This document shows positions 1-5,698 of a DNA stretch of 7,371 nt, one piece after another. Within the stretch, counting starts at the first letter, position 1, and each line of letters opens with the position of its first letter. Made by a program: the position numbers and the translations under genes. Under the pieces are notes generated by a model, which saw only the letters and a program-made list of their open reading frames with translations, did not search any database and was not told the origin of the DNA. Source of the stretch: an uncultured Alphaproteobacteria bacterium. Its GTDB lineage: Bacteria; Pseudomonadota; Alphaproteobacteria; Rickettsiales; UBA1997. The stretch is from positions 1 to 7,371 of the forward strand of contig CASFUN010000065.1 in the NCBI GenBank assembly GCA_949298005.1. Reading direction: 5' to 3'.

Positions 1-54
1 ATAATGTATATTCAAATTTATTTAGTAATATTGTCTGTTTTTTTTATTTTATTT

Positions 55-693
55 TCAACTGTAGTTATTTTTATATGTTTTATATTTTTTATTTAAAGTT
101 GTTCTAACAATCGTACTAACAAAGACTTTACTAACGTTGTTTTTCTTTAAAACTTTAGCACACTCATCAACTGTAGTACCAGTAGTTAAAACATCATCTA
201 TTATCAATATATTTTTATATTTTATGATATTTCTATATTTTTCATTTATTTTGAACGCTGATTTTAAGTTAGTTTTTCTTTTATTCGTAGATAATTGTGT
301 TTGTGGCAGGGTACTTTTTATTTTTAAAATTAAATCTTCTATATAAGGTATATCTGTAAGCTTTGAAATTTCTTTAACCAATAGTAAAGACTGGTTATAA
401 CCTCTTTCTTTTAATCTGTTTCCATAAATTGGGACTGGAACAATATAATCAGTGTTGAATTCTTTTATATTTTTAACAATAAACCTAGTAAAAAATCTAG
501 CTAAAAATGTTTTTCTGTCAAATTTTAACCTATATATACATCTTGCTATCGTCCTGTTATAAATAAATACACTTGTAGCTTTATTAAAATAATGTTGCTT
601 ATTCAAACAACGTGCACACACCAAGCTATAATTTGTCTTTATATCAAGAGGCTCGCCACATATAGAACAAATTGGTTTTTCAATAAAAATCAA
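55..693 (-). CDS. comF: ComF family phosphoribosyltransferase-like protein, N-terminus cut off by an apparent frame break
   Basis: ComF proteins are linked to DNA uptake and recycling; the fold is a type I phosphoribosyltransferase preceded by a cysteine zinc ribbon. Seen here: CxxC pairs at residues 9/12 and 26/29, the PVPIYGNRLKERGYNQ segment (about 86-101), and the PRPP-binding motif IIDDVLTTGTT at 164-174. The only canonical start in this frame is TTG at 691-693. It is a poor start, because codons upstream (768-694) still read as ComF: LYPYRCPSC, then FCNKCWEKL, the usual first cysteine pairs. A TAG at 769-771 closes that frame, and the missing beginning lies in another frame (separate entry). 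The gene follows carD on the same strand. The product is either an N-terminally truncated protein, a pseudogene, or an intact gene with a one-base sequence error. Family assignment is firm; functionality is uncertain. Confidence 0.85.
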   Translation of the reverse strand: MIFIEKPICSICGEPLDIKTNYSLVCARCLNKQHYFNKATSVFIYNRTIARCIYRLKFDRKTFLARFFTRFIVKNIKEFNTDYIVPVPIYGNRLKERGYNQSLLLVKEISKLTDIPYIEDLILKIKSTLPQTQLSTNKRKTNLKSAFKINEKYRNIIKYKNILIIDDVLTTGTTVDECAKVLKKNNVSKVFVSTIVRTTLNKKYKTYKNNYS

Positions 694-833
694 TTTTTCC
701 CAGCATTTATTACAAAATGACTCGCCATATACAATCCTTATACAAGAAGGGCACCTATACGGATATAACTATCTCTAAAATAATATAATAATCTTTTGAT
801 GCTAAACTTGCTTTTTAAGTGCTTCAATATCAC
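694..833 (-). pseudogene. comF: Out-of-frame 5' portion of comF
   Basis: This stretch completes the ComF N-terminus in two frames. From GTG at 831-833 or TTG at 825-827, one frame reads to about 769 and ends in KRLLYYFRDS, the type of hydrophobic and basic leader that precedes the first cysteines in ComF proteins. Codons 768-694 in a second frame give LYPYRCPSC and FCNKCWEKL and run straight into the annotated ORF. One extra base near 766-770, for example GTT becoming GTTT, would join them into a protein of about 259 residues. The restored start would overlap the end of carD by roughly 24-32 bp. The frames are read directly; that they belong to one gene is inferred from the ComF family pattern. 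Confidence 0.65.
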
Positions 834-1332
834 TAAACTTAATCTTCTCTTTAGTTATATCTAATATAAATTTTTCTGCACTTTCATAAGGTATTTTTTT
901 TATAACAGCATATTCAGATGCTATTCTATACACGGCCATATCATAAATACTTCTTTCGCTATAAGATCTATTAGCTTCTTCAACATCTCTTGTTAAATCT
1001 CTTAACACTTCAGCTGTCTGATATATATCGCCAGAATTTATTTTATCTCTATATTCTTTTGCTCTACGACTCCACATGCCTTTTAGTTTTTTGATACCAC
1101 CTCTAAGTATATCTAAAACCTTTTCCATTTCTTCATTAGTTGTCAACCTTCTGATATCACCGTTTTCTTTAAATTTAAAAGGAACACTTAATTTCAGTTT
1201 TTCTTTTTCAAAATATAAAACTAAGCATTTAGTTTCTAGCCCAGCTACTTTTATCTCTTGTATGTCAACAATTTTGGCAACTCCATGTGTTTTATAGACA
1301 CAATAATCATTGACTTTAAATGTATTGTTCAT
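802..1332 (-). CDS. carD: CarD/CdnL family RNA polymerase-binding transcription regulator
   Basis: CarD/CdnL proteins bind the RNA polymerase beta subunit and stabilise open promoter complexes, often at rRNA and housekeeping promoters. The 176-residue length fits the family. Residues 4-65 form the Tudor-like RNAP-interaction domain (FKVNDYCVYKTHGVAKI, then SVPF). The helical C-terminal domain carries GMWSRRAKEY, where W87 matches the conserved tryptophan that contacts the DNA minor groove, followed by KINSGD and SYSER (123-127), typical of alphaproteobacterial members. The ATG is preceded by a GGTGA ribosome site at about 1337-1341. It diverges from the M23 peptidase gene across 85 bp, and comF lies immediately downstream with a probable overlap, suggesting cotranscription. 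No defects are visible. Confidence 0.95.
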   Translation of the reverse strand: MNNTFKVNDYCVYKTHGVAKIVDIQEIKVAGLETKCLVLYFEKEKLKLSVPFKFKENGDIRRLTTNEEMEKVLDILRGGIKKLKGMWSRRAKEYRDKINSGDIYQTAEVLRDLTRDVEEANRSYSERSIYDMAVYRIASEYAVIKKIPYESAEKFILDITKEKIKFSDIEALKKQV

Positions 1333-1347
1333 TTTTTCACCAAAATA

Positions 1348-1376
1348 TTGTTTTTAATAAAGGCCTATTATATAGT
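1348..1376 (+). promoter_or_regulatory. Candidate promoter of the M23 peptidase gene
   Basis: TTGTTT at 1348-1353 and TATAGT at 1371-1376 are separated by exactly 17 bp, placing transcription start near 1383, about 35 nt before the M23 ATG. The -10 box overlaps the perfect minus-strand TATAAT of carD, so polymerases at the two promoters would probably exclude each other. Confidence 0.45.
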
Positions 1377-1408
1377 TCATATATTAGCATTAATTACAAA
1401 TTAATCAA
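1367..1408 (-). promoter_or_regulatory. Candidate carD promoter(s)
   Basis: Reading the minus strand, a perfect TATAAT lies at 1372-1367, 35 bp before the carD ATG and giving a leader of roughly 28 nt, but its -35 is weak. A second candidate pairs TTGATT (1408-1403) with TAATAT (1386-1381) over a 16-bp spacer. Either fits a sigma-70-type promoter. AT richness makes chance matches likely, so the exact start is unproven. Confidence 0.45.
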
Positions 1409-1417
1409 GTACTATTA

Positions 1418-2902
1418 ATGAGTTTCTTAACTTTCTTACGCAATCTAAAACAAAAATTGTTTAATTATTGGTCTATCGATGAAAAGGAAATAAGACTCCT
1501 AAACAAGGTGGTACGCAAAAGAGAAAATAATGATTGTGTAAAACTTGATAACTATAGATTAACAATTTTATTATCATTTGTATTGCTAGGCGCGTTTTCT
1601 TTCCTTTATTTAGCTTATTCAGATTATAAATATAATATAGCTAGTACAATCGAGATTAAACCAAAAGAAATAGTTAGTATTAGCATTGAAAATCCAATTG
1701 ATACAGAAATTCCAGGAGATTATATATATGAAAATTATACCTTGAAAAATGGGGATAATTTGTTAAATATTTTAACAAAAGAAATTGGTCTCACAAAAAA
1801 AGATGCTTTTAATTGTATAGCAGAATTAGGCAAAATATACAACCCAAAGAATATAAAAACTGGACAGGAAATTTCATTAAAATACAGAAATACAATAAAT
1901 TTTTTGAATAACAATATAGAACAAAACACAATCTTAGAAGAACTAAAACTATTTGATGATTCAACACTGGAAGAATACTTAATTTACAGAGAAAATGAAA
2001 ACACATATTCTGCTAGAAAAAATAAAGTATCTTTAACAACATACTATAACAGGTTCATAGTAAATATTAAAAGCAATCTATATATGGATGCTATAAAAGC
2101 TGGTATTCCAGCAGAAATTATAGCAAATATGATTAACTACTATAGTTTTGATATAGATTTTCAAAGAGATATTAGAAGTGGTGACTGGTTTGAAGTTGTT
2201 TATGAAGGTATGTATACAGAAAGTGGTAAAATAGCTAGAAATGGTGATATAATATATGCTAATCTTCATACTAATAAAAATGACCATAAAATATACAAAT
2301 TTATGCAAAATAATAATATTATGTATTTTAATGAAAATGGACTGAGTACTATAAAATCATTACTAAAAACACCAATAAATGGAGCTAGAATAACATCAAA
2401 TTTTGGAAATAGAAGAAAACATCCTATTCTAGGATACACAAAAGCTCACAAAGGTATAGATTTTGGCGCACCTGTTGGAACACCATTTTACGCGGCTGGC
2501 AATGGTACAGTTAAAAAAGTAATAACAGGCTGCATAGCTGGTAATAAAAGTTGTGGTAAAGGTTATGGAAACTACATACTAATTCAACACAATAGCTCTT
2601 ATAGTAGTGAATACGCTCATCTGTCTAAAGTTAATAAAGGAATAAAAGTTGGTACTAAGGTAAAGCAAGGCCAAGTTATAGGATTTGTTGGTAATACAGG
2701 TCTTTCTACAGGCCCTCATTTGCATTATGGGATAATATACAAAAATGAAAGAATTAATCCAAATAGAATTAAATCTATATCATCAATTAGGTTAAGCGGT
2801 AATGATCTTCTCAATTTTATTAATGAGAAAGAAAAAATAGATCAGCTCAGATCTTCGGCTATTAATCAAAGTCAGCTAAATAAAAAATATACAAATAATT
2901 AA
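1418..2902 (+). CDS. Membrane-anchored M23 family metallopeptidase (LytM domain), MepM-like
   Basis: This is a probable zinc endopeptidase, or LytM-type activator, acting on peptidoglycan outside the inner membrane. About 47 N-terminal cytoplasmic residues, rich in charge, precede one hydrophobic segment at 48-66, so it reads as a signal anchor. Residues about 105-156 (YTLKNGDNLLNIL through KTGQEISLKY) resemble a LysM or OapA-like module. A MepM/Csd3-type intermediate domain spans roughly 208-315. The M23 domain (about 318-450) has its metal and catalytic residues intact: H344 and D348 in HKGIDFGAPVGTP, H401 in YAHL, and H434/H436 in PHLHYG. A short polar tail follows. The ATG is the only good start after an in-frame TAA at 1391-1393; no clear Shine-Dalgarno is seen. 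It stands alone on its strand, divergent from carD. With these residues it is likely an active enzyme rather than a degenerate EnvC/NlpD-type activator, but substrate is unknown. Confidence 0.92.
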   Translation: MSFLTFLRNLKQKLFNYWSIDEKEIRLLNKVVRKRENNDCVKLDNYRLTILLSFVLLGAFSFLYLAYSDYKYNIASTIEIKPKEIVSISIENPIDTEIPGDYIYENYTLKNGDNLLNILTKEIGLTKKDAFNCIAELGKIYNPKNIKTGQEISLKYRNTINFLNNNIEQNTILEELKLFDDSTLEEYLIYRENENTYSARKNKVSLTTYYNRFIVNIKSNLYMDAIKAGIPAEIIANMINYYSFDIDFQRDIRSGDWFEVVYEGMYTESGKIARNGDIIYANLHTNKNDHKIYKFMQNNNIMYFNENGLSTIKSLLKTPINGARITSNFGNRRKHPILGYTKAHKGIDFGAPVGTPFYAAGNGTVKKVITGCIAGNKSCGKGYGNYILIQHNSSYSSEYAHLSKVNKGIKVGTKVKQGQVIGFVGNTGLSTGPHLHYGIIYKNERINPNRIKSISSIRLSGNDLLNFINEKEKIDQLRSSAINQSQLNKKYTNN

Positions 2903-2914
2903 TTTTAATCTAGT

Positions 2915-2943
2915 TTGACATTAAAGCAAAAAAATTATAAATT
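2915..2943 (+). promoter_or_regulatory. Promoter of the 4.5S RNA gene
   Basis: A consensus -35 box TTGACA at 2915-2920 is followed after 17 bp by TAAATT at 2938-2943. The predicted transcription start, about 2949-2950, falls right at the 5' end of the RNA inferred from its closing stem. This is the best -35 match in the window, as expected for a stable RNA. Confidence 0.7.
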
Positions 2944-2948
2944 ATTTA

Positions 2949-3036
2949 AGGAAGGCAGATTGGCGTGTTACCTACGAATGAATCAGAACCGAAAGGTAGC
3001 AGTTATAAATAGAATAATACGGGTTTTCTGTCTTCT
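2949..3036 (+). ncRNA. ffs: 4.5S signal recognition particle RNA (small bacterial SRP RNA)
   Basis: This RNA binds Ffh (SRP54) and FtsY and directs nascent membrane proteins to the translocon. The diagnostic domain IV is present at 2981-3004: AAT / CAGA / ACC stem, a GAAA tetraloop at 2991-2994, GGT stem, AGCA and GTT. It aligns position by position with the E. coli core CAGG-UCC-GGAA-GGA-AGCA. The flanks fold into the expected single long hairpin: GAAGGCAGA at 2951-2959 pairs with TCTGTCTTC at 3027-3035 with one G-U, and CGTGTT at 2964-2969 pairs with AATACG at 3016-3021. The size of about 88 nt suits the short bacterial form without an Alu domain. It has its own promoter, begins about 47 bp after the M23 gene, and converges on the metG stop at 3040. 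I see no classical GC-rich terminator behind it. Exact ends are estimated. Confidence 0.92.
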
Positions 3037-3039
3037 ACT

Positions 3040-4722
3040 TCAAATTACAAGTTTTGGAAAAAATATTTTTGGTTCAGCTATAGTTACATTTTTTAAAATT
3101 TGCTCCGAATAGATTTTATCAAAATTATCAATAGTTAATGTTAAATATTCGCAAATTTTATTAGTTATAAATGGACAAAGTGGTTTTAGCAGCACAACAA
3201 CTTTTATAATCTCTACCAATTCAGTTTTTAGAATATTCAGCATTTCGTCTAATTTACCTTCTTTTTTCAAAAGCCAAGGAGCTTTTTTTTCCATATACAT
3301 ATTAGCTTTTGAGGATATATCCAGAACCAAGTTTTTGTACTTTTGAAAATCAAATTTATTAAGTGTTCCTTCAACCAGTTGTTTTTTTAGGTTTTTATCA
3401 CTACTAATTTCTAAATCCCCTACACGACCGCTAAAGTTCTTAAACAACATGGACAGTACTCTTTGAATTAGATTGCCAATGTTATTTACTAATTCAGTAT
3501 TTATTTTTTCAATCAACCTTTCTCTTGAATAATCACCATCACTACCAAATGTAGTTTCAGTAGATAAATAATATTTTATATAGTCTTTTGCTACATTTTC
3601 ATCTATATTATAATCATTTACTAACCAATCTACTTCATTTTTGACATTTATTGCATTTCCTAATGATTTTGATATTTTCCTACCATTATTAGTCCACCAC
3701 CCATGAGCGAAAATTGTTTTTGGTAGGATATTTTTACTGATAATATCCTGAATGGCTGCCTTATTTAATTGTTCTTCGCCAAATTCTGTAGCCATCAATA
3801 AAGCTGGCCAATACACGGCGTGAAATCTAAGAATATCTTTTCCCACTATATGTATGACATCCGAATTATACCAAAAATCATTCAATTTTCCAACACTGTC
3901 TAGAGCTGACTGATAATTAAATAATGCATCCAGCCAAACATACATGACATGTTGATCTTTCTTTTCTATTCCTGCTGCCCAATTACCTTTTAGGTCTAAT
4001 AATTCATTAACATTTTCATCACATGGGACTTCTATTCCCCAAGAAAAATTATTTCTAGAGATCGACAAATCTTTAAGATAACCATCAATAAATTCATTTT
4101 TTTCTAACTCTTTAATACTTCTGCCTGAAACAAACGCAACAACCTCATTTTTTCTATAGCTAGGCTGTATAAAATTAGTTTCTTTGTATAACTCTAATAG
4201 AATTTTTTGAAATTTACTAAGTTTAAAAAAATAACTTTCTTCTTCTTTCCACTCAACTTTTTTACCAAGACTAGTCTCAAATTTACCTTCATTATTTTTT
4301 ATTAATTCATCTTCTGTATAGTATGCTTCATCACTGACACAATACCAACCGGAATAATTTCCTCTGTAAATCCAACCATTTTTAACAAGTTTTCTCCAAA
4401 TATCTTGCACAAAGCTTTTATGTCTATTCTCTGTTGTACGGATAAAATCATCATAACCAAAACTCATATAGTCAGCTAAATCCTTAAATTTTTCAGCCAT
4501 TATATCTGTAAAACTATCTTCATCCAAACCAGCTTCCTGTGCCGATAATTGTATTTTTTGGCCGTGCTCATCAGTACCAGTTAAAAATCTAGTTTCAACT
4601 CCATTGAGTTTATTAAAACTATTTAATATATCAGCCATCAATGTTGTATAGACACTTCCTATATGTGGTTCTGAATTTATATAATATATTGGTGTTGTTA
4701 TATATAATTTTTTCATAATCAT
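3040..4722 (-). CDS. metG: Methionyl-tRNA synthetase
   Basis: This class I synthetase charges tRNA-Met and initiator tRNA with methionine in the cytoplasm. The Rossmann domain opens with ITTPIYYINSEPHIGS, where the HIGH-type motif is at 20-23, followed by FLTGTDEHGQKI (46-57). The connective peptide has GWYCVSDEAYYTEDEL without the zinc-knuckle cysteine set, so it is the zinc-free type usual in alphaproteobacteria. HVMYVWLDAL (258-267), DILRFHAVYWPALLMA and FAHGWW follow. The KMSKS loop is KISKS (349-353), a variant I recall from alphaproteobacterial MetG. An anticodon-binding helical domain fills the rest (about 395-550); there is no C-terminal tRNA-binding EMAP-type domain. At 560 residues it is longer than the roughly 515 I expect; the excess sits in inserts around 200-216, 233-257 and 312-333. 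The start could be residue 1 or the ATG two codons later. No Shine-Dalgarno is visible, which fits coupling to the upstream phosphatase, whose restored frame stops 5 bp away. Confidence 0.97.
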   Translation of the reverse strand: MIMKKLYITTPIYYINSEPHIGSVYTTLMADILNSFNKLNGVETRFLTGTDEHGQKIQLSAQEAGLDEDSFTDIMAEKFKDLADYMSFGYDDFIRTTENRHKSFVQDIWRKLVKNGWIYRGNYSGWYCVSDEAYYTEDELIKNNEGKFETSLGKKVEWKEEESYFFKLSKFQKILLELYKETNFIQPSYRKNEVVAFVSGRSIKELEKNEFIDGYLKDLSISRNNFSWGIEVPCDENVNELLDLKGNWAAGIEKKDQHVMYVWLDALFNYQSALDSVGKLNDFWYNSDVIHIVGKDILRFHAVYWPALLMATEFGEEQLNKAAIQDIISKNILPKTIFAHGWWTNNGRKISKSLGNAINVKNEVDWLVNDYNIDENVAKDYIKYYLSTETTFGSDGDYSRERLIEKINTELVNNIGNLIQRVLSMLFKNFSGRVGDLEISSDKNLKKQLVEGTLNKFDFQKYKNLVLDISSKANMYMEKKAPWLLKKEGKLDEMLNILKTELVEIIKVVVLLKPLCPFITNKICEYLTLTIDNFDKIYSEQILKNVTIAEPKIFFPKLVI

Positions 4723-4727
4723 TCTAA

Positions 4728-4781
4728 TTAAATTATTTCAAGATTTTTTATTTCGTTATCATAAGTGCATTTCATAACCAA
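4728..4781 (-). pseudogene. Displaced C-terminal codons of the histidine phosphatase gene
   Basis: One frame over from the phosphatase ORF, codons from 4778 read VMKCTYDNEIKNLEII and end at TAA (4728-4730). After the conserved PNC this is the type of tail seen in phosphoglycerate mutase-like relatives (strand, then aromatic-Asp, then a hydrophobic end). A single extra base at about 4779-4783, for example GTT becoming GTTT, joins the frames and gives a protein of about 201 residues. The restored stop would sit 5 bp before the metG ATG, the tight spacing expected in this operon. The frames are read directly; the joining is inference. Confidence 0.6.
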
Positions 4782-5326
4782 CAATTTGGAGTACGATCTG
4801 GATATATAGAATTAATCGCATAATAAAACTGCTTTAGTATAATACCATGAGAAGTTATAGCAATTATAGAGTATTCTGTATCATTTACTATGTCTTTAAC
4901 ACATTTTACGAATCTATTTCTAACTTCAAGCTTAGATTCTCCACCAGGAAAAGTAAAATTATCATATTTATCAGTTTTAGAAAAACTTTCATAAAAGTTA
5001 TCACCAAATTTTTTGTTTATATCAATAATACTAGTACCAGCAACTGTACCAAAAGAAATTTCCCACAAATTGTTAACCTTTTCTACATTTACATTTAATT
5101 TATTGGCAACAATTTTAGCTGTATCAAAAGCCCTCTTCAAAGGGCTCGAGTAAATATATTCAATACCACTATCAGCTAATCTTTCTGCCAATTCTTCTGC
5201 TTGTTTTTTACAATTTTCATTTAGTTGTGAATCAATTTCATTACCTTGTATTATCTTTTTTTTATTTAAATCGGTCTCTCCATGTCTAAATAAATAAATA
5301 GTCTTTACTTTATCTCTTCCAACCAT
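4772..5326 (-). CDS. Histidine phosphatase family protein (phosphoglycerate mutase/CobC-like), C-terminus apparently frame-broken
   Basis: Members of this superfamily transfer phosphate through a histidine; the substrate cannot be told from sequence, so alpha-ribazole phosphatase, a broad phosphatase or mutase are all possible. The catalytic set is complete: LFRHGET with R14 and H15, SSPLKRAFDTA with R65, LWEISFG with E89, and ITSHG with H160. The 184-residue ORF ends abruptly after TPNCWL at a TGA, where relatives continue with a short beta strand. A sensible continuation is in the next frame (separate entry). The ATG is supported by a GGAG site with 5-nt spacing and overlaps the end of rsfS by 22 bp, so it is translated in the same operon between rsfS and metG. 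All active-site residues precede the break, so the shortened protein might still work. Confidence 0.88.
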   Translation of the reverse strand: MVGRDKVKTIYLFRHGETDLNKKKIIQGNEIDSQLNENCKKQAEELAERLADSGIEYIYSSPLKRAFDTAKIVANKLNVNVEKVNNLWEISFGTVAGTSIIDINKKFGDNFYESFSKTDKYDNFTFPGGESKLEVRNRFVKCVKDIVNDTEYSIIAITSHGIILKQFYYAINSIYPDRTPNCWL

Positions 5327-5631
5327 AATTTCTCCAAATTGTAATATTTTCTAACATCTTCTGTAAAAAAATTAACTATAATACTCGCCAAATCAAGCAT
5401 AACCCAACCGCTAGCTTTTCCAACAATAGGTTTTGGATTTAGCTCATTTGCCTTTAAAAAAGTTCTTAAATTATCCATAGCTATTTCTATTCGTTTACCA
5501 CTTGTACCAGTGCCAATTATTAATTTATCAGCTATTGATGTTTTTTTTGATATATCAATAACTTTTATATCTTCTATTTTTGAATCTTTTATTTGATTCA
5601 ATACTAAATTTAGTAATTGTTCTGGATTCAT
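5305..5631 (-). CDS. rsfS: Ribosome silencing factor RsfS (RsfS/YbeB/iojap family)
   Basis: RsfS binds ribosomal protein uL14 on the large subunit and blocks subunit joining, lowering translation when nutrients are short. The 108-residue protein is complete and of normal length. Family hallmarks are visible: DIKVIDISKKTSIADKLIIGTGTS (21-44), GWVMLDLASIIVNFF with W76 and D80, and the closing YYNLEKLW (96-103). The ATG has a strong GGGAG site 6 nt upstream. Its last 22 bp overlap the histidine phosphatase start, so the two are cotranscribed. In many bacteria rsfS neighbours nadD and rlmH; here it sits between dusB and the phosphatase-metG pair instead. Confidence 0.96.
   Translation of the reverse strand: MNPEQLLNLVLNQIKDSKIEDIKVIDISKKTSIADKLIIGTGTSGKRIEIAMDNLRTFLKANELNPKPIVGKASGWVMLDLASIIVNFFTEDVRKYYNLEKLWLEEIK
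5332..5335 (-). promoter_or_regulatory. Ribosome binding site of the histidine phosphatase gene
   Basis: GGAG on the minus strand, 5 nt before ATG 5324-5326. It supports the overlapping start inside the rsfS 3' end, although the conserved protein (TIYLFRHGE) only begins at about residue 9. Confidence 0.7.
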
Positions 5632-5637
5632 ATTTTA

Positions 5638-5642
5638 CTCCC
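5638..5642 (-). promoter_or_regulatory. Ribosome binding site of rsfS
   Basis: GGGAG on the minus strand, 6 nt before the rsfS ATG at 5629-5631. It is the strongest Shine-Dalgarno match seen in the window. Confidence 0.75.
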
Positions 5643-5652
5643 GTTTTAATTG

Positions 5653-5680
5653 ATAGTACATAATATAGTTAAAATTACAA
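5653..5680 (-). promoter_or_regulatory. Possible rsfS promoter
   Basis: In the 67-bp gap after dusB, TTGTAA (5680-5675) and TACTAT (5658-5653) are spaced 16 bp on the minus strand, which would start an mRNA just ahead of the rsfS ribosome site. The -10 match is only partial, no terminator separates dusB from rsfS, and simple cotranscription with dusB is equally possible. Confidence 0.3.
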
Positions 5681-5698
5681 GAAAGTAATTAAAAGTTC

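Noticed and set aside
4..96. Short plus-strand hydrophobic ORF starting at ATG 4-6
   Set aside because: It lies largely antisense to the A-rich end of comF; the hydrophobicity comes from T-rich codons and there is no ribosome site or family signal.
1735..2308. Three minus-strand ORFs of 64-76 codons inside the M23 gene
   Set aside because: They are antisense to a well-supported gene, rich in Phe/Ile/Tyr from AT bias, and show no recognisable motifs.
3050..3072. A/T palindrome after ffs as a terminator
   Set aside because: It is a loopless A-T palindrome inside metG coding sequence with no GC stem and no T tract in the right place.
2915..3112. Plus-strand 65-codon ORF starting with TTG
   Set aside because: Its TTG is the -35 box of the ffs promoter and the body is the 4.5S RNA plus the antisense end of metG.
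4728..4781. TGA read as tryptophan (alternative genetic code) to extend the phosphatase
   Set aside because: Read-through gives a short unconvincing tail ending at TAA, while the adjacent frame fits better. Tryptophans in the conserved motifs I checked are encoded by TGG, and comF and metG end plausibly at TGA.
4772..4786. Programmed -1 ribosomal frameshift in the phosphatase gene
   Set aside because: No X_XXY_YYZ slippery heptamer lies at the junction and I see no convincing stimulatory hairpin; simple indel or sequence error is more economical.
4847..5098. Plus-strand ORF of 83 codons inside the histidine phosphatase
   Set aside because: It is antisense to conserved catalytic segments and has no domain pattern of its own. 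The same applies to plus-strand ORFs at 137-346, 1076-1297 and 6498-6746.
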